From Nageia nagi (Eukaryota > Pinophyta), in NCBI GenBank assembly GCA_050084985.1, contig JBITNC010000001.1, positions 53,072,001-53,136,000 of the forward strand: a stretch of DNA of 64,000 bases, in the 5' to 3' direction. A model generated the notes under the pieces. That model searched no databases, had not been told where the DNA came from, and saw only the letters and a program-made list of their open reading frames with translations. The position numbers and the translations under genes were made by a program. Each line of letters opens with the position of its first letter. Within the stretch, counting starts at the first letter, position 1. This document shows positions 1 to 12,889 of this stretch, one piece after another.

Positions 1-393
1 ATGTAAGTGGTTCCTTCAACTAGGAGTACATCCACTAACTAGATATTTACTTCAATCACAAATACAACTCTCCTACAATCCTCTTAACCTTCATCTCCTA
101 AACACTATCCTATAGCATAACTTTATTCCACAAATTGGTATATGATCCAAAGAGGGATCCTTCTATTTATAGGCCAAAATTGCTCTTTAGATCACCCTTT
201 TATCTAATGTACAAAAGCATGACATGCACATCCTTTTACCCAAGGGGCATACTCATGACATGAAGTGTAGGACAAGTTACATTATCATATTCACTTAAAT
301 ACTTAAGGTATCAAATGATACCTTCAAGTATTAGTGAACTTACATAGAAGATTATTATAAAACCTTTACAATAATGCATTATACATTCCAACA
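1..393 (-). mobile_element. Partial LTR of the copia family seen at 2648-11049
   Basis: This stretch matches the LTRs at 2648-3146 and 10551-11049 along its whole length and ends at the same terminal ATTCCAACA. Its other end lies beyond the left edge. The base after position 393 starts GGAATTG, not the purine-tract complement (CTCCCCCTT) found beside the 3' LTR of the complete copy. It is therefore either a solo LTR or the 5' LTR of a minus-strand element extending leftwards. A minus-strand TATAAATAG lies in the conserved CTATTTATAGG segment near position 170. Confidence 0.85.
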
Positions 394-2647
394 GGAATTG
401 TTCCAAAGATAATCTTTTTGTGTTGATAGTAATGAATAACAAACTTTCCTCTTCTGACATTCTAAAGAAGAGAGGCTTTCAACTCCTTAATAAATGTAGC
501 TTATGTTGTAGAAACACGGAGACAAGGGATCACATATTCCTACATTATGAATATACATAAAGGATTTGTAATGAGGCAAAAAAAAAGATTTAAAATATCA
601 ATGGGTAACCCCAAATCCAACAACAAAGATGATTGTTCAATGACCACAAATAATAACATGTAAGAAAAATAGACCCATGTAGATATTTTTTCTTTTACAC
701 ATTTATCAACAAACATGGAGTGAAAGAAACAAAAGGATATTTAATAATAAGAAGAACAAAACACTTCATATCTATAAGTTGGCTAGAATAAAACTAATAA
801 AAAATATAAAGGCAAGCACTTAAGGTATAAAAAAGCTAAGGACTTTAAATAATTTAAATTAAAAGGTAAGTGCAAGAAGATGAGTCCACATTTTGGACAA
901 AAAGTGAAAGTATTTTCTTTGATTTTTAGGTTTGGTCATAATTGATCTTAAAATTTGATACACTTAGCCATGGAATCTTGAAAAAGGTCATCATTAGGGT
1001 AAAAATGTAGTTCTCAAAGTTTAGTTTTCAAATATGTAATTTATTCCAATACCCAAATGATAGAAATTGATTTTTTACAAGCATGAATAAAAATCACTAT
1101 TTAAAAATTACTATTAAAGAACCATATGATGCATGTGTAAATCAAATATAATTGGGCTTAAATTAAAGAATTTTTTAAAATCCTTTTGAGAAAAGATACC
1201 TAATACATTGAAGATTGGTTAGGACATTTTTTTGTAATTTTTTAATGAATATGTATTTATTTGTTAGTTCTTAATTAGCAATAATTATCATTTTGAAAAT
1301 TTCTTATGTACATCAAGCATAATTTCACCTAAACTTATCTTCTTTTTTTTTATTTTATGAAGAATTGTATGTAGATTGGTCTCATATATATATTCTAAAA
1401 AAGTTATTAAATAAATATGAAAACCTATTTTTCATAGTTTATGGACCAATTTCATTACAAATTAACTAAAAAATATAAAATATAATATAATTTTAAATAA
1501 TTTACATATTTGAAATCTACACACTCACATCTGTAATACTATAAAATTTCATGAGATATTTATGAGAAAGATGTCATCAAGCACATGTATAAAGTTAGTA
1601 TTTTGCATTATCATTGTTATGACCTTGAAGTTGCAAGTCCAAGGCTAAGGATTGGCTCACCAAGCTAATATCTAAGCAAAAATCTAAGGCAAAATGGTAG
1701 GCTTCAAATTTCAAGGATGGTATCTCGATCTTGAGCATGATTATGGTCCTAAAATAGAGCAAGATCTCAATCTTAATGGGATCCCAACCAAGTTTAGCAT
1801 CTTGGGTAACTGAGATCTTGATTAGGCTTAGTATCCTAACCCAATCAAGATCCTAATCATTTAGAATTAGGATCTCGATCCTACCCAAATTTTTCTAAGG
1901 CATAACACTTCCCCTTAATTGGAACTCATCTTCTTGCACTTACCCTAAATCTTAACCAATACAAATAGAAAAATGATAATTAAATAGGGGCATCAAATTA
2001 ATATCATTATGAAGAGTATGATACAAGTAAATTCAAGCACATGGGAATTAAATTTGAGATATATGTGGACACCCAAGCCATCAAAAGTACATGGATTTCA
2101 TGATGAGAATATTGGAAAATATAAGATCACATTTTTGAAGATAGATTGGTCTTTGCAAACTATCTCAAATCATAATTACTACCTCCAAACATAGTATAAC
2201 AAAGAATAATTACATGCAAACCTACTATCTTCATCCAAAAACTTGAGCATACTTGTAGAGTATTATACAAAGGTTCAAATGGGAGGTGACTTAGTTAAAA
2301 CAAAATTGTTATACATAGATGAAGTAAGGTCAAATAAGAGAGTATGAAAGATACTTATTGATTGAGCGATGAAGAATTTCATGGAGGCCTATAAAGGTTT
2401 TGATCCCTATTTGTTAATTACAATAAGAAATTCATTGGATGAAGGCATTTGTAGCATTAAAAATATGGAGATAGTTTTTAGCACTGACACTATAGATGAA
2501 GCAATTCAAATGAGGAACAAATGAAAGGATATAAAAAGGAGAGCAAGCTGAACAAATTAGAAGAGATTACCAAATTCAAGAAACTAGAGGAGGAATTGAT
2601 CAAATATAGAACATGGTACAAATGGACAAGCTTTCCCAAATCATAAG
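394..2647. other. AT-rich DNA with no recognisable gene
   Basis: No long reading frame or known domain is visible. The segment 1680-1890 contains repeated forms of GATCTTGAT and AGGATCTCGATC in both orientations, so it could form imperfect hairpins. Short open frames such as 2009-2194 have no recognised motif and are not called as genes. Confidence 0.5.
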
Positions 2648-3146
2648 TGAGAAATTACACTATAACATAAAAAATCCTAAACTCCCAAGGTCACATGAAA
2701 GCTCACAAATCTCATATAACAAACTCACAAAGCAATCTCACAATACAACATAAGATGTGAGTGGTTCCTCCAACTAGGAGTACTTTCACTAACTAGATCT
2801 TTACTTCAATCACAAATACAACTCTCTTATAATCCTCCTAATCTCAACTCCTATGCTCTATCTTATAGCATAACTTTACTCCATAATTGGTGTATAATCA
2901 TAAAGAGAGAGCCTTCTATTTATAGGCCAAAATCTCTCTTTAGATCATCCTCTTATCCAATGTACAAAAGCATGACATGCACATCCTTTTACCCAAGGGG
3001 CATGCTCATGACATGGAGTGTATGATAAGTTACATTATCATATTCATTTAAATACTTAAGGTATCAAATGATACCCTTATGTATTAATGAACTTACATAG
3101 AAGATTATTACAAAACCTTTACAATAATCCATTATACATTCCAACA
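2648..3146 (-). repeat. 3' LTR of the copia element
   Basis: It begins TGAGAAATT and ends ATTCCAACA on the plus strand, so on the coding strand it starts TGTTGGAAT and ends in CA. It is the same length as the LTR at 10551-11049. It carries a minus-strand TATA box at 2926-2934. Confidence 0.92.
2926..2934 (-). promoter_or_regulatory. TATA box in the copia 3' LTR
   Basis: CTATTTATA on the plus strand reads TATAAATAG on the minus strand. The same motif is kept in all three LTR copies (near 170, here, and near 10825), as expected for the element's own promoter. Use is inferred, not shown. Confidence 0.55.
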
Positions 3147-3155
3147 CTCCCCCTT
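3147..3155 (-). promoter_or_regulatory. Polypurine tract of the copia element
   Basis: CTCCCCCTT lies directly beside the 3' LTR and reads AAGGGGGAG on the coding strand, immediately before TGTTGGAATG. This is the expected plus-strand DNA priming site. Confidence 0.8.
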
Positions 3156-3905
3156 AATGCAATATTGAGATAGAGCAAAAAAGAGAGAAGAAATAGAGAA
3201 AGTAAGAGAGTTCTCTTCCAAATAGATACAACAGAGATGACAAATTTTACATATTTGTGAAGTAAGAAAGATCTTGTTTGAGACTCACTACTTTTCCAAA
3301 TACAATCATTAACCTTACCCAATTTCAATGTACATGAAGTAGTCATCCAACTGGAAGTCATGAAGAGTATCCAAGAGCCTGCATACTTGAGGTAAGTAAC
3401 CTACAATATTAAAGGAACCTGTAAGTCATAAGTAGTTCAAATAATAATAATAGTTAAATGCAAGATATTCATATCAACAAGGATAGATGAATCACATAAA
3501 TACTATTGTGAACTGATTAATGGTGCACTATAAGTCATCACGAAGATGCCATGCCAAAAAATTATAGCCACCTACTATATATAAAACATGTGCTGATTAT
3601 CATTACAAAATAGAGCATGCACATATGGATTACTGAATAGTGCCAAAAGATACATAAGAGTTCTTCACACATGGATAATTGAAGAGTGTTATATTGGTCA
3701 ATCTTTTACTTTAAAAAATTTGTATAATAAATTCCTCATGTAGAGCAAACTTACCACAAAGGTAAAAAATAATAATCAACACTATAAAAAATCCTCCTAA
3801 AGGTGAAGTTATCATCACAAATATGAATTTAACATAATAATTCAAACTTCACTCCCCCCTTGAGGGTAAATTCACCAACCTGATAGCATCCCTAAGCTTG
3901 CAAAA
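3156..3905 (-). other. Copia 3' untranslated segment
   Basis: This 750-bp stretch lies between the RNase H end and the polypurine tract. It holds no recognisable domain. The open frame at 3119-3361 overlaps the LTR edge and purine tract and looks fortuitous. Confidence 0.5.
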
Positions 3906-6900
3906 TTAACCTTTTGAGAGGGGCTTGTTGAACAAATCAATAGAGTTTAAAGTAGATGAAAAACACTCTAGATGTATGATGCCATTAAGAACCTTCCTCC
4001 TGATAAAATGGGCATGGATTTTCACATGTTTTATTCTTTGATGCAACATAAGATTCTTAGCTAAAGAAATAGTCGATTGATTGTTTGAAGAAATCAAAGA
4101 TGAGCCACCTTGCTCATACCTAATTTTTTTCAAAAGATGTCTTAGCCAAATGGCTTCCTGGGATACAACAGACATGGCTTAGTATTCAACTTATGTAATG
4201 AAAAGAGAAATAGTAGGCTACTTTTTGGAAGCCAAGAGATAGCATCTGAACCAATGCTAAACACATATGAAGAGGTTGATTTCTTGTCATCTCTATCTCC
4301 CCCATAATCAAAATCTAAGAATCTAGAGAGAATAAACAAGGGCAACTTATAATACTTGAGAGCAAGGTCCTTAGTCCTTGAAACATACTTCAAGATTTGC
4401 TTAACAACATTGAGGTGCTCAACATATTATTTCTGCATGAATTGTGACATCATATTCACTACAAAGGTAATATCTAGCCTAGATATAGTTAAATAAAAAA
4501 GACTACCAATTAATTGCGTGTAAGCTATATCATTAGCTAACTAAGAGTTGGAGTTTAGAGAAATAAAGATTCCAAGAGAGACTAAGATTACAACATATCT
4601 ACACTTCTCCATTTCAAACTTTTGCAAGATGTTTGATATATATTTAGATTGACTAAGGTAAGTACAATACTTATATTGATACACTTACATTCCAAAGTAG
4701 TAGTGCAAGAGACCAAGATCAATTATTTTAAATGTTACCTTAATTTTTGATATGCACTCTTGAATGATTTTAACATTGTTCCTAGTTATCAGAAAATCAT
4801 CCACCTAAAGGAGAATCAAGACCACATATTTTTCTTAATTAAACACATAGAGATAGGAGTCAAAAAAACACTTGGAGAATCCATTGTCTACAAAGTATCC
4901 TAAAATCTTTGTGTACCAGGCTCGAGGTGCTTGCTTAAGTCCATATAATGACTTCTTTAGCTTGCACATAAAGGACTCTTTGCCTTTCACAATAAACCCT
5001 TCTAGTTGATTCATGAAGATTTCACATCTAAGTCACCATTGAGAAATGCACTCTTGACATCAATTTGAAACACTTTCCATCCTTAAGATGCAAAAAAGTA
5101 AGGATAATCCTCATAATAGGCATCTTTTCCATGGAAGCAAATGTTTTCTCATAATCTACACTGTATTTCTTAGCAAAACCTTTAGCTACTAACCTTACCT
5201 TATATTTCTTAATATCTCTAACTAAATTGAACTTGACCTTGTAGATCCACTTATTTCGAATCACATGCTTCTCATTGAGATAAGGAACCAAGTCCCAAGT
5301 TTTATTTTTTATAAATGCCTCATACTCCACTTTCATAGCTTCCATACAGCACTCATGCTTTGAAGCTTCTTTGAAGATTGAGGGTTCATGCTTATTATCA
5401 ATCTTGGCAAATAAAGATTTATTCATGGTCATGCTTTTTGTTACCCTTTGTGTTGAAGAATTTTGTTCCTAAGGTGACTTGTCTACATCAATATCTAACC
5501 AGCTAGGTGCAACTAAAGAATCCTTTGAATTATCAACATCCTCTTTAGAAGTAGATTCTTCAAGAAGTTCATTAAACTTTACATCCCTTGAAACAAACAC
5601 AACATTGTAGGATGAAGAGTAGAGCCTATAGCTTCTATGTTGACTATCATAAGCCACAAAGATTTATTTTTCAACCTTTTTTTCTAACTTCTTCTTTTTC
5701 TTAAAAATAATATAGGGGAATGCTTCACAACCAAACATCCTAAGGTGTGAAATGCTAGGTTTTCTTTTTTACCATGCATCAAAAGGAGTTTTACTCACAG
5801 CTTCACCACATAAGAAACTAGGAAGATTAGCCAACATGCATCTTACCATCTCCATAATTATTCTATTTTTCTTTTTGATAACACCATTCTGTTGAGGAGT
5901 GTATGGAATTGTAAACTACCTCTTGATTCCATACTTAACATAATAGTCATTTAACTCAATGTTATTATATTCATCCTCATTATCTGATCTCAACATCTTA
6001 ATTTTAAGGTTAGTTTGATTCTTAATATAGGCCTTAAAGCTCTCAAAGGTTTGATCTTTATGCTTAAATCGATACCCAAAGGTCATCTTACTAAAGTTAT
6101 CAATGAAATTCAAGATGTAAGATGCTCTTCTAAGTGACTTAGTCTAAAATAGATCCATCAAATCTAAATACACAAGTTGAAGAGGTTGAGATGTTCTTGT
6201 TGCTTTATCTTTTTCAAATTTTTATCTATGCATCTTGCCAAGAATGCACTTCTTGCATAGACCAATCAAAGAAGAAATTGAAGGCAAACCTTCCACAAGT
6301 TCTTGGTCTTTCATGACTAGAATACTCTTATGGTTAAGCTACCCTAAACATTGGTGTCAAAGATTGCTTCTAGAACACATACTAGAAGCAAAACATATCT
6401 TTGATAGAACTTGATTCATAGTGTAAAGATTATCTTTTATAGATCCTTTAACCAAAGTGGCAAGTCCTTGCTTAATGCACTAGGATTATGAGTCAAACTC
6501 AAAATAGTACCTTTTTCTAGCAACTTGAATCACAAAAAGAAGGTTCATCCTTAACTTAAGAACATAGAGAACATTTTCAAGAACTTTTCTATGAATCAGC
6601 ATACTCCCAATTCTTTGAACTTCAAGAGTAGAGTTATCACCTATCCATCCACATCTTTTCTGTACTTATAAAAGTTCTCAAAAAATTTCTTTTCAAAGCA
6701 TAAGTGATTAATGCAACCCGAATCAACAATCCATTTAGATAAAAAAAGAGTGAGATAAGAAATAAAGCATCACAATAAAATTAGCTTGAATATTCTTCTT
6801 TTTTTATAGTTATTTACATTTTCATTACCTTTGTTCTTTTCTTCTCTTTTATTTTTGTACCAATCAACTTCTTTATGACCTTGGATACCATAAAAGTTAC

Positions 6901-7694
6901 AATTACCATCAAACTTTTCCATAGGATAAGCATTGTTTGCTTTACCTTTTCCATCTATTTGCTTGAAGTAGTTGTTATTACTGTTGTTCCTACTATTATT
7001 ATTTTTGTTCTTATTATTACCATTGTTACCATTTTTCTTGCTATTATTGTAGTTGTTGCCTCTTTTCTCCAACCTTTTGGAAGAAGAAGGATAAGATTTT
7101 TTTTATGGTTGAACTTCTTCTTGAAAGGAGTTTTGGTTTATCCAAGAGCAATGTTATTATCCTTAAAAGAAGAAATCAATATCTTATTATTAAGAGTTTT
7201 TTCATGCTTTAAAATGTGCTTAGAAAGGTTTTAAGGGAGAAGACTTCTTCATCATCAAGCCTTATTTTCAAAACTGTTACAAAGTTTCTAAACTTTGAAG
7301 AAAGGTTTTGAAGAATGATAAAGATCATGAACTTATCATTGATCTAATTGCATCCATAAGCAACAAGTTGGGTCCTTAGGTCAATGATTTTGTTTAAGTA
7401 TATAGCCACATTTTCATCTTCCCCTTGATGACATTGAAGCAAATTTTGGAGAATGGTAAACCTTCTTGAAGAATTTGAACCAAGGTAGATTTGCTTAAAC
7501 CTATCCCAAGCTTCCTTTACCAATGTTGAAGAGGAAATCATCAAAAGCACATCATTTGAAATTGCATGGTAAATCATGGAGGTTGCTAACTCATTCTTTA
7601 TGTTGTAAGCCTCTAGTGCCTTTTCATCTGTAGGAGGCACAAGGTTCTCATTCATTATTTGCCAAATCTTCCTTACCTGCAATTTAGCTCTCAT
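3906..7694 (-). pseudogene. Decayed copia gag-pol polyprotein
   Basis: Reading the minus strand from 7694: a gag block (7694-7344) with the copia-type stretch containing AWDRFKQIYL; an Asn-rich linker and damaged CCHC zinc knuckle (about 6915-6860, where two cysteines are Tyr and Trp); a protease motif IVDSG at about 6716-6733 with DSG intact; integrase core with NFSKMTFGY (about 6100) and QQNGV (about 5900); reverse transcriptase entry with NKWIYKVKFN and RLVAKGFAK (5270-5160); and RNase H ending near 3906 with VSQEAIWLRHLL. Stops and frameshifts separate the blocks. At the catalytic YVDD the tyrosine codon is TAG (4805-4807). It is a dead copy of a mobile-element gene, not a host gene. Confidence 0.9.
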
Positions 7695-10536
7695 TTATGA
7701 TTCTCAAATCTTAAAATTGAAACCATCAAGAATGTGTTTGGGTAAAAAGGATTCTTCCATTTGCTACATAAGAATGTGAAAAATAATAATTATATGGTTT
7801 AATAAATAATATTAAATGTTAAATTTTAATTAAATAAATAATACATGTTACATTTAACATTAGATATATGCTTGATTTGATTCATAAGTGCAAATATTTT
7901 ACAACTCAAAAAATCCATGTACCCAAATACATTTCTCATCTCAAGAACCATAGATGTAGAGTGACATTGTTGAGGTTTATTTTCTTATCTAAAATTAAGT
8001 TTTCACCTAGATGCCCACAAAAGAGGAGCCCAAGTACTACCAATCCTCAACTAGTTCCCCTTGGTCAGTTTTATACTTTCTCACAAGGACAAGTACATAC
8101 TATTTTTCAAGGTTATGATATTTATTGGATTGATCAAATTATTAATCTTGATTAGATTTCGTGTTATCCTTCTAGATTATTAGGATAATCCCTGAATGGA
8201 TGTGCGAACATATGGTATCACTACACACATGCATGTCCACCTATTGGAGTTATTTCTAGATCAATAGAGGAATTAAGGGCAATTGAGATAGACATTTCAC
8301 CATTTGGATCATCGAACTTAAAGGATCTAGTTCACCTGTTCTCATCTCATGGCTTCTCAAACAAGTCATGTTCCAAAATGTACATGCAGATGTGTTCATT
8401 TAAGGGGTTGCTCATATCAATATTTGCATTTTTGTTTGCATAAGCAAATAAAGCAAAAGATAAAACATGAAATAAAAAGCATAAATAAAATATCATCCAT
8501 TTAAAAATTTGAAACCAAAGTGTCCAATGGGTTTTGTTTACCAACCCCTAAAGACATCTTTACATTATTTCTAAATTTGCACAAGCCCATTCTTGCATAA
8601 GAAGTAGATTTTATCATAACTTAAGATTTTAAGCATGCATTATTTAACTTAAAAAAACTTAAGTATCTATCCTAAATTTTAAGTCCTTAAGCATTTATCA
8701 TCAAAAATTAATTTCTAAGCAAGTATTAGGCATGCATAAAGTTTAAGTACTAAGCATGCATTTATTAACTTAACAAATAAGTATTAAGCATGCATTTAAT
8801 TTAAAATTTAAGTACTGAGCATAAGTATGCATCATTTTAACTTAAAAGTATGCATCTAAAAAATGCACTATTTAACTTAATAATTTTAAGTTAGAAAATA
8901 TATCTTTTAACTTTAAATAAATTGAAATACTTAACAAATGAGTACTATGCATTTAACTTTTAAGTAGTAAGAATTTACTTAAAATTTTAAGCCCTAATCA
9001 TTAACTTAAAAAAATTAAGTAAGCATCATGTTTTAAATTTTAAGTAAAAAATTCATACAAATTCCCCCTTTTTTACTTAAAGTTGTACCCCTAAAGATAG
9101 CATGCTGAGCTTAACTTAATACTTTATCCTTAAAAGTATTTTGCATGCTAAAAAAATTATACTCAAAAAAATATTTTTAAATGTAGGTATTTAATAGCAA
9201 TGATGCATTTTTTACCATCTTTTTACTATAAAGTAATATAATAATACCAAGAATGATAAAGCTTTAAAAATGTGAAGTATAAGAGTTACTAAGAGCATTT
9301 AAAAAAAGGTTGCTTGCAAGTAAGCAAAAAAAAGGAATTAAATGCTTAAAGGGTATACATTGCTTCTAAGTGGCTTGCAAGTAATAAATTGCATCAACAA
9401 AAAAAATTAAATGTGAACCCCCTTTTGTTAAATCCTAGGCAAGAGAGAAAAAAGGTAGCATTGCAAAGGTGGTTGTGCATAGAACAATGTGCATAAGAGA
9501 GCCATAAATGGTGGTCTATGATCTGTCAAGCATCCAAGAGAATAAGCCAAAGAAGGCCAATGGCTGATGGGAGGAGCATGGAGGTCAATGAGAGATCTAA
9601 GTCCAAACATAATGGGAAGGAGTGCGACAGAGGTGAGGCTACGAGTGGAGGGTTGACAGTAGAGCCACCATTGAGGGGGGAAGCTAATGGGTGTTAAGGG
9701 AGCCTTAGAGCAAGAGATTAAGGGAGAAGCGAGGAGGGAGCTACGAGGAGTAGCCTATGGAAATCGAGGAGGTCATAAGGTTCATGGGGTGTGGTCAAGC
9801 ATTATCAGCTGCAAAGTAGGAGGGGTGTGGTCGGTTGCAAAGGAGAATTGGTTGGGGTTTGGCCAACCAACACCAATCAACCTCCCCTTGCCAATGTTTT
9901 CCACAAAATTTATTCAAGAAATATATATATTTAATATATATACTTCTTTTTAAAAAAAAAATTAAAAATCTAATCTATTATGTTAAAAAATATCAGATTT
10001 TAGAAAAAGATAGATTAAAAAATTCTTCCCCTTTTTTGTTGAACACAAAAAACAATGTAGTAAAGTGTTGTTACTTTAAAAAAAATTTGGTTAGTATCAA
10101 AATAGTTGAAATAAAAACTTGTAAAATACAACTATTTGATAAGGGAACTAAGGTAGGCAAAACTTTAATATATAAATTTTTCAAAAAAAATTGCATATAA
10201 TTTTTGAAGGAAAGAAATTAGTATATTTTTACTTAAATACATAATAAAACCTTCAAAAAAAAGATATGCAAAATTATAGCAATAGGTAATCTTAAACAAT
10301 TGCAACTAACAATAATACATGTTAGTATACAAAAAAAATTACAACAAAATATATTGCTATTTTAAGCAAATTTTATCATAAATAATGACTATCACAACAC
10401 AAGATATGTTAGTAACATAATGCAATAATCCATAAGATAAAAAAAGGAGGTAAATTATTCCTTCTCTTAGTTTTACCTCACCAATGGGGATCACCAAGAT
10501 GTAGTTTCCACACCAAGAATAAGAGCTTTCACACCT
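7695..10536 (-). other. Unusually long copia leader with low-complexity segment
   Basis: This lies between the gag start and the primer binding site. From about 8580 to 9130 it is built from irregular repeats of AAGCATGCATTTAACTTAA-like words. From about 9430 to 9900 it is clearly more G-rich on the plus strand than its neighbours and holds short open frames (9428-9610, 9687-9953) without known domains. The change in composition suggests inserted foreign sequence, but I see no target duplication. Confidence 0.45.
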
Positions 10537-10548
10537 GCTCTGATACCA
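10537..10548 (-). promoter_or_regulatory. Primer binding site of the copia element
   Basis: GCTCTGATACCA on the plus strand is the exact complement of TGGTATCAGAGC, the usual plant site for priming by initiator tRNA-Met. It lies two bases inside the 5' LTR. Confidence 0.93.
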
Positions 10549-10550
10549 AA

Positions 10551-11049
10551 TGAGAGAATTGCACTATAACATAAACAATCCTAAACTCCCAAGATCACAT
10601 GCAAGCTCATAAATCTCATCTAACAAACTCACAAAATAATTCTCAACACAACATAGGATGTAAGTGGTTCCTCCAACTAGGATTACATCCACTAACTAGA
10701 TCTTTACTTCAATCACAAATAAAATTCTCTTACAATCCTCCTAATCTCAATTCCTATGCTCTATCCTATGGCATAACTTTAGTCCACAATTGGTGTATAA
10801 TCACAAAGAGGGAGCCTTCTATTTATAGGCCAAAATCCCTCTTTGGATCACCCTCTTATCCAATGTACAAAAGCATGACATGCACATCCTTTTACCCAAT
10901 GGGCATGCTCATGACATGGAGTGTATGACAAGTTACATTATCATATTCACTTAAATACCTAAGGTATCAAATGATACCCTTAATTATTAATGAACTTACA
11001 TAGAAGATTATTACAAAACCTTTATAATAGTGCATTATACATTCCAACA
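10551..11049 (-). repeat. 5' LTR of the copia element
   Basis: It begins TGAGAGAATTG and ends ATTCCAACA on the plus strand, pairs with 2648-3146, and is followed by the target duplication ATAAG. It would carry the element's promoter, with a TATAAATAG box on the minus strand near 10825. Confidence 0.92.
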
Positions 11050-11054
11050 ATAAG

Positions 11055-11390
11055 ATGTAGTTAAGATTTAATGAGGTATGTGACATTGGAGTGCAAACAC
11101 AAAAAGGTGTTTGATTACCACTTTGGAATTCTAAACCACTTCAAATATAATAATAAAGATTTTCTTAATTTCCTTTTTTCATTCTTCATTTTATAGAAAT
11201 ATCCATACAAAAGTTCAAATATAATAATACATACATTCCACTTCATCAAAGTGTGATAAAATTAGTGTATGATATAGAAAATGCTAAACAACCAAGACAA
11301 AAACCAAATGTATATATTGAGGATGAGGTTGAGGACATACCATCAACTCATGTTTTAAAGAAGAGAAAGAGGAAACATCTTAGGGATCAA
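11055..11390. other. Spacer before the telomere-like array
   Basis: AT-rich sequence without a recognised gene. A short open stretch near 11270-11380 reads into acidic residues but has no start or domain context. Confidence 0.4.
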
Positions 11391-11730
11391 GTTTTAGGAG
11401 TTAGGGTCTATGGGTTAGGGGTTAATTTTTAGGGTTTAGGAGTTAGGATTTGGGTTTAGTGCTTAGGCTTTAGGATTCAAGGGTTAGTGATTAGGGGTTT
11501 AAAGGTTAGGGGTTAGGGTTTAAGGGCTAGGGGTTAATGTTTAGGGTTTAGGGGATAAGGTTTGAGGTTTAGGATTTAAGGTTTAGGGGTTTAAAGGATA
11601 GGGATAAGGGTTTAGGAGTTAATGTTCAAGGTTTAGGGGTTAAGGTTTGGGGTTAGTATTTAGGGTTAGTGATTAAGGTTTCAGGGTTTATGGTTTAAGG
11701 GTTTAGGGTTTAAGTCTTTAGGGTTTTCAA
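11391..11730 (+). repeat. Degenerate telomere-like (TTTAGGG) array
   Basis: About 340 bp made almost wholly of variants of TTTAGGG, TTAGGGG, TTAAGGG and TTTAGGGG in one orientation. TTTAGGG is the plant telomere unit. No long perfect run remains, so this is an old or imperfect interstitial telomere-like tract rather than a chromosome end. Confidence 0.8.
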
Positions 11731-11900
11731 TTAATTTTATATTAAAAGTATTTTTTTAAATTAATTAATTCATTTATTAAATAAATAAATACATAATATT
11801 TTAAATTAATTTTTTTATATTTATATAATATGTAATTAGTTTAAATTTATTTTTTTCGATGATATTTTTATGTTTAGAGGGGAATGAATGATAATAATAT

Positions 11901-12300
11901 TATCATATTAGCTTAGATTTTGTACATGTTTTCTTTATTTTATAGATGCATATGCATTTGCCTTTAAAATGAACATTAATGAATTAGAGGTGATGAACAA
12001 CCATTGATTCTACTTTTCTTGAGTTCCCACGGCCATAATTTATGAGCCATAGAGCCAACTACTCTTGGATTTGATCACCAATGTAGTCATCCCCCTAGGA
12101 TATCACATTAGCTTAGATTTTGTACATGTGTGCTTTATTTTATAGATGCATATGCATTTGCTTTTAAAATGAACATCAATGAGTTGGAGGTGATGACCAA
12201 CCATTGATTCTACTTTTCTTGAGTTCTCACTACCATAATTAATGAGCCATAGAGCCAACTACACTTGGATTTGATCACCAAGCTAGTCATCCCCCTATGA
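11901..12300. repeat. Tandem duplication, two copies of 200 bp
   Basis: Units 11901-12100 and 12101-12300 begin TATCATATTAGCTTAG and TATCACATTAGCTTAG and match to the end with scattered substitutions and no net length change. No coding capacity is visible. Confidence 0.9.
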
Positions 12301-12889
12301 TAGGAGTCATCAATTTCTATGTCAACTTATTATAAATAAGGGAGATAGAGCTTATTATAGCCTAGTCCTTGGACTTATGAGTCCATTAATGAAACCAAGA
12401 GGGTTTGAGGCCTCTGGGATGGTAAACCATGAACTAATCACTTGATGACTTCCTTTCGCCTCGTTACACTTTAGTTACCATGCCAACACTTAGCTTTAGG
12501 AAGCCTTTCATCCACCTTATCTTGCTTGAAGCCCACTTTGATTAGACAAGGATTAGATTATTAATAGTGTAGGCAAAGTTGTAATGACCACTTTCAATAT
12601 ATTGTTATGTGATACATCAACAAGATATGGTAAACTCAACTTATAATTTTACCAACCTACCTTATTTTAACACATGCTTAATATACATTCTAAGAAAATT
12701 AAAAACTTTAAAAATTTACTTCATATCACTCATATTAATAATATTAAATCAATTTGTGAAATTATAAAAAAAGATAACCACATTGCATTGCATGATAAAG
12801 TAATTAAGAATATAGACTATTTGATGTATATTTGTGAAGTTGTAAAAAAGATAACCACATCGCATTAGATTGTTTTAATTATACATCTT
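12301..12889. other. Non-coding DNA between tandem repeats
   Basis: No domain-bearing frame. The open frame 12674-12868 is Ile/Lys/Asn-rich, as expected by chance in AT-rich DNA. Two near-copies of AAAAAAGATAACCACAT occur at about 12767 and 12845. Confidence 0.4.

Larger units (their letters stand above)
2648..11049 (-). mobile_element. Complete but decayed Ty1/copia LTR retrotransposon
   Basis: The element is bounded by 499-bp LTRs (2648-3146 and 10551-11049) and a 5-bp target duplication ATAAG (2643-2647 and 11050-11054). On the minus strand it runs: 5' LTR, primer binding site, long leader, gag, protease with DSG, integrase, reverse transcriptase, RNase H, polypurine tract, 3' LTR. The order integrase before reverse transcriptase identifies copia. 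The LTRs differ at roughly 40 positions by eye and the coding region is full of stops and frameshifts, so it is old and cannot move by itself. About 2.8 kb separates the primer site from the recognisable gag start, which suggests insertions in the leader. Confidence 0.93.

Noticed and set aside
6770-7072. Asn/Lys-rich frame as a separate gene
   Set aside because: It lies in the copia gag-protease linker, contains the damaged zinc knuckle, and its opposite-strand twin (6875-7234) is only a low-complexity mirror.
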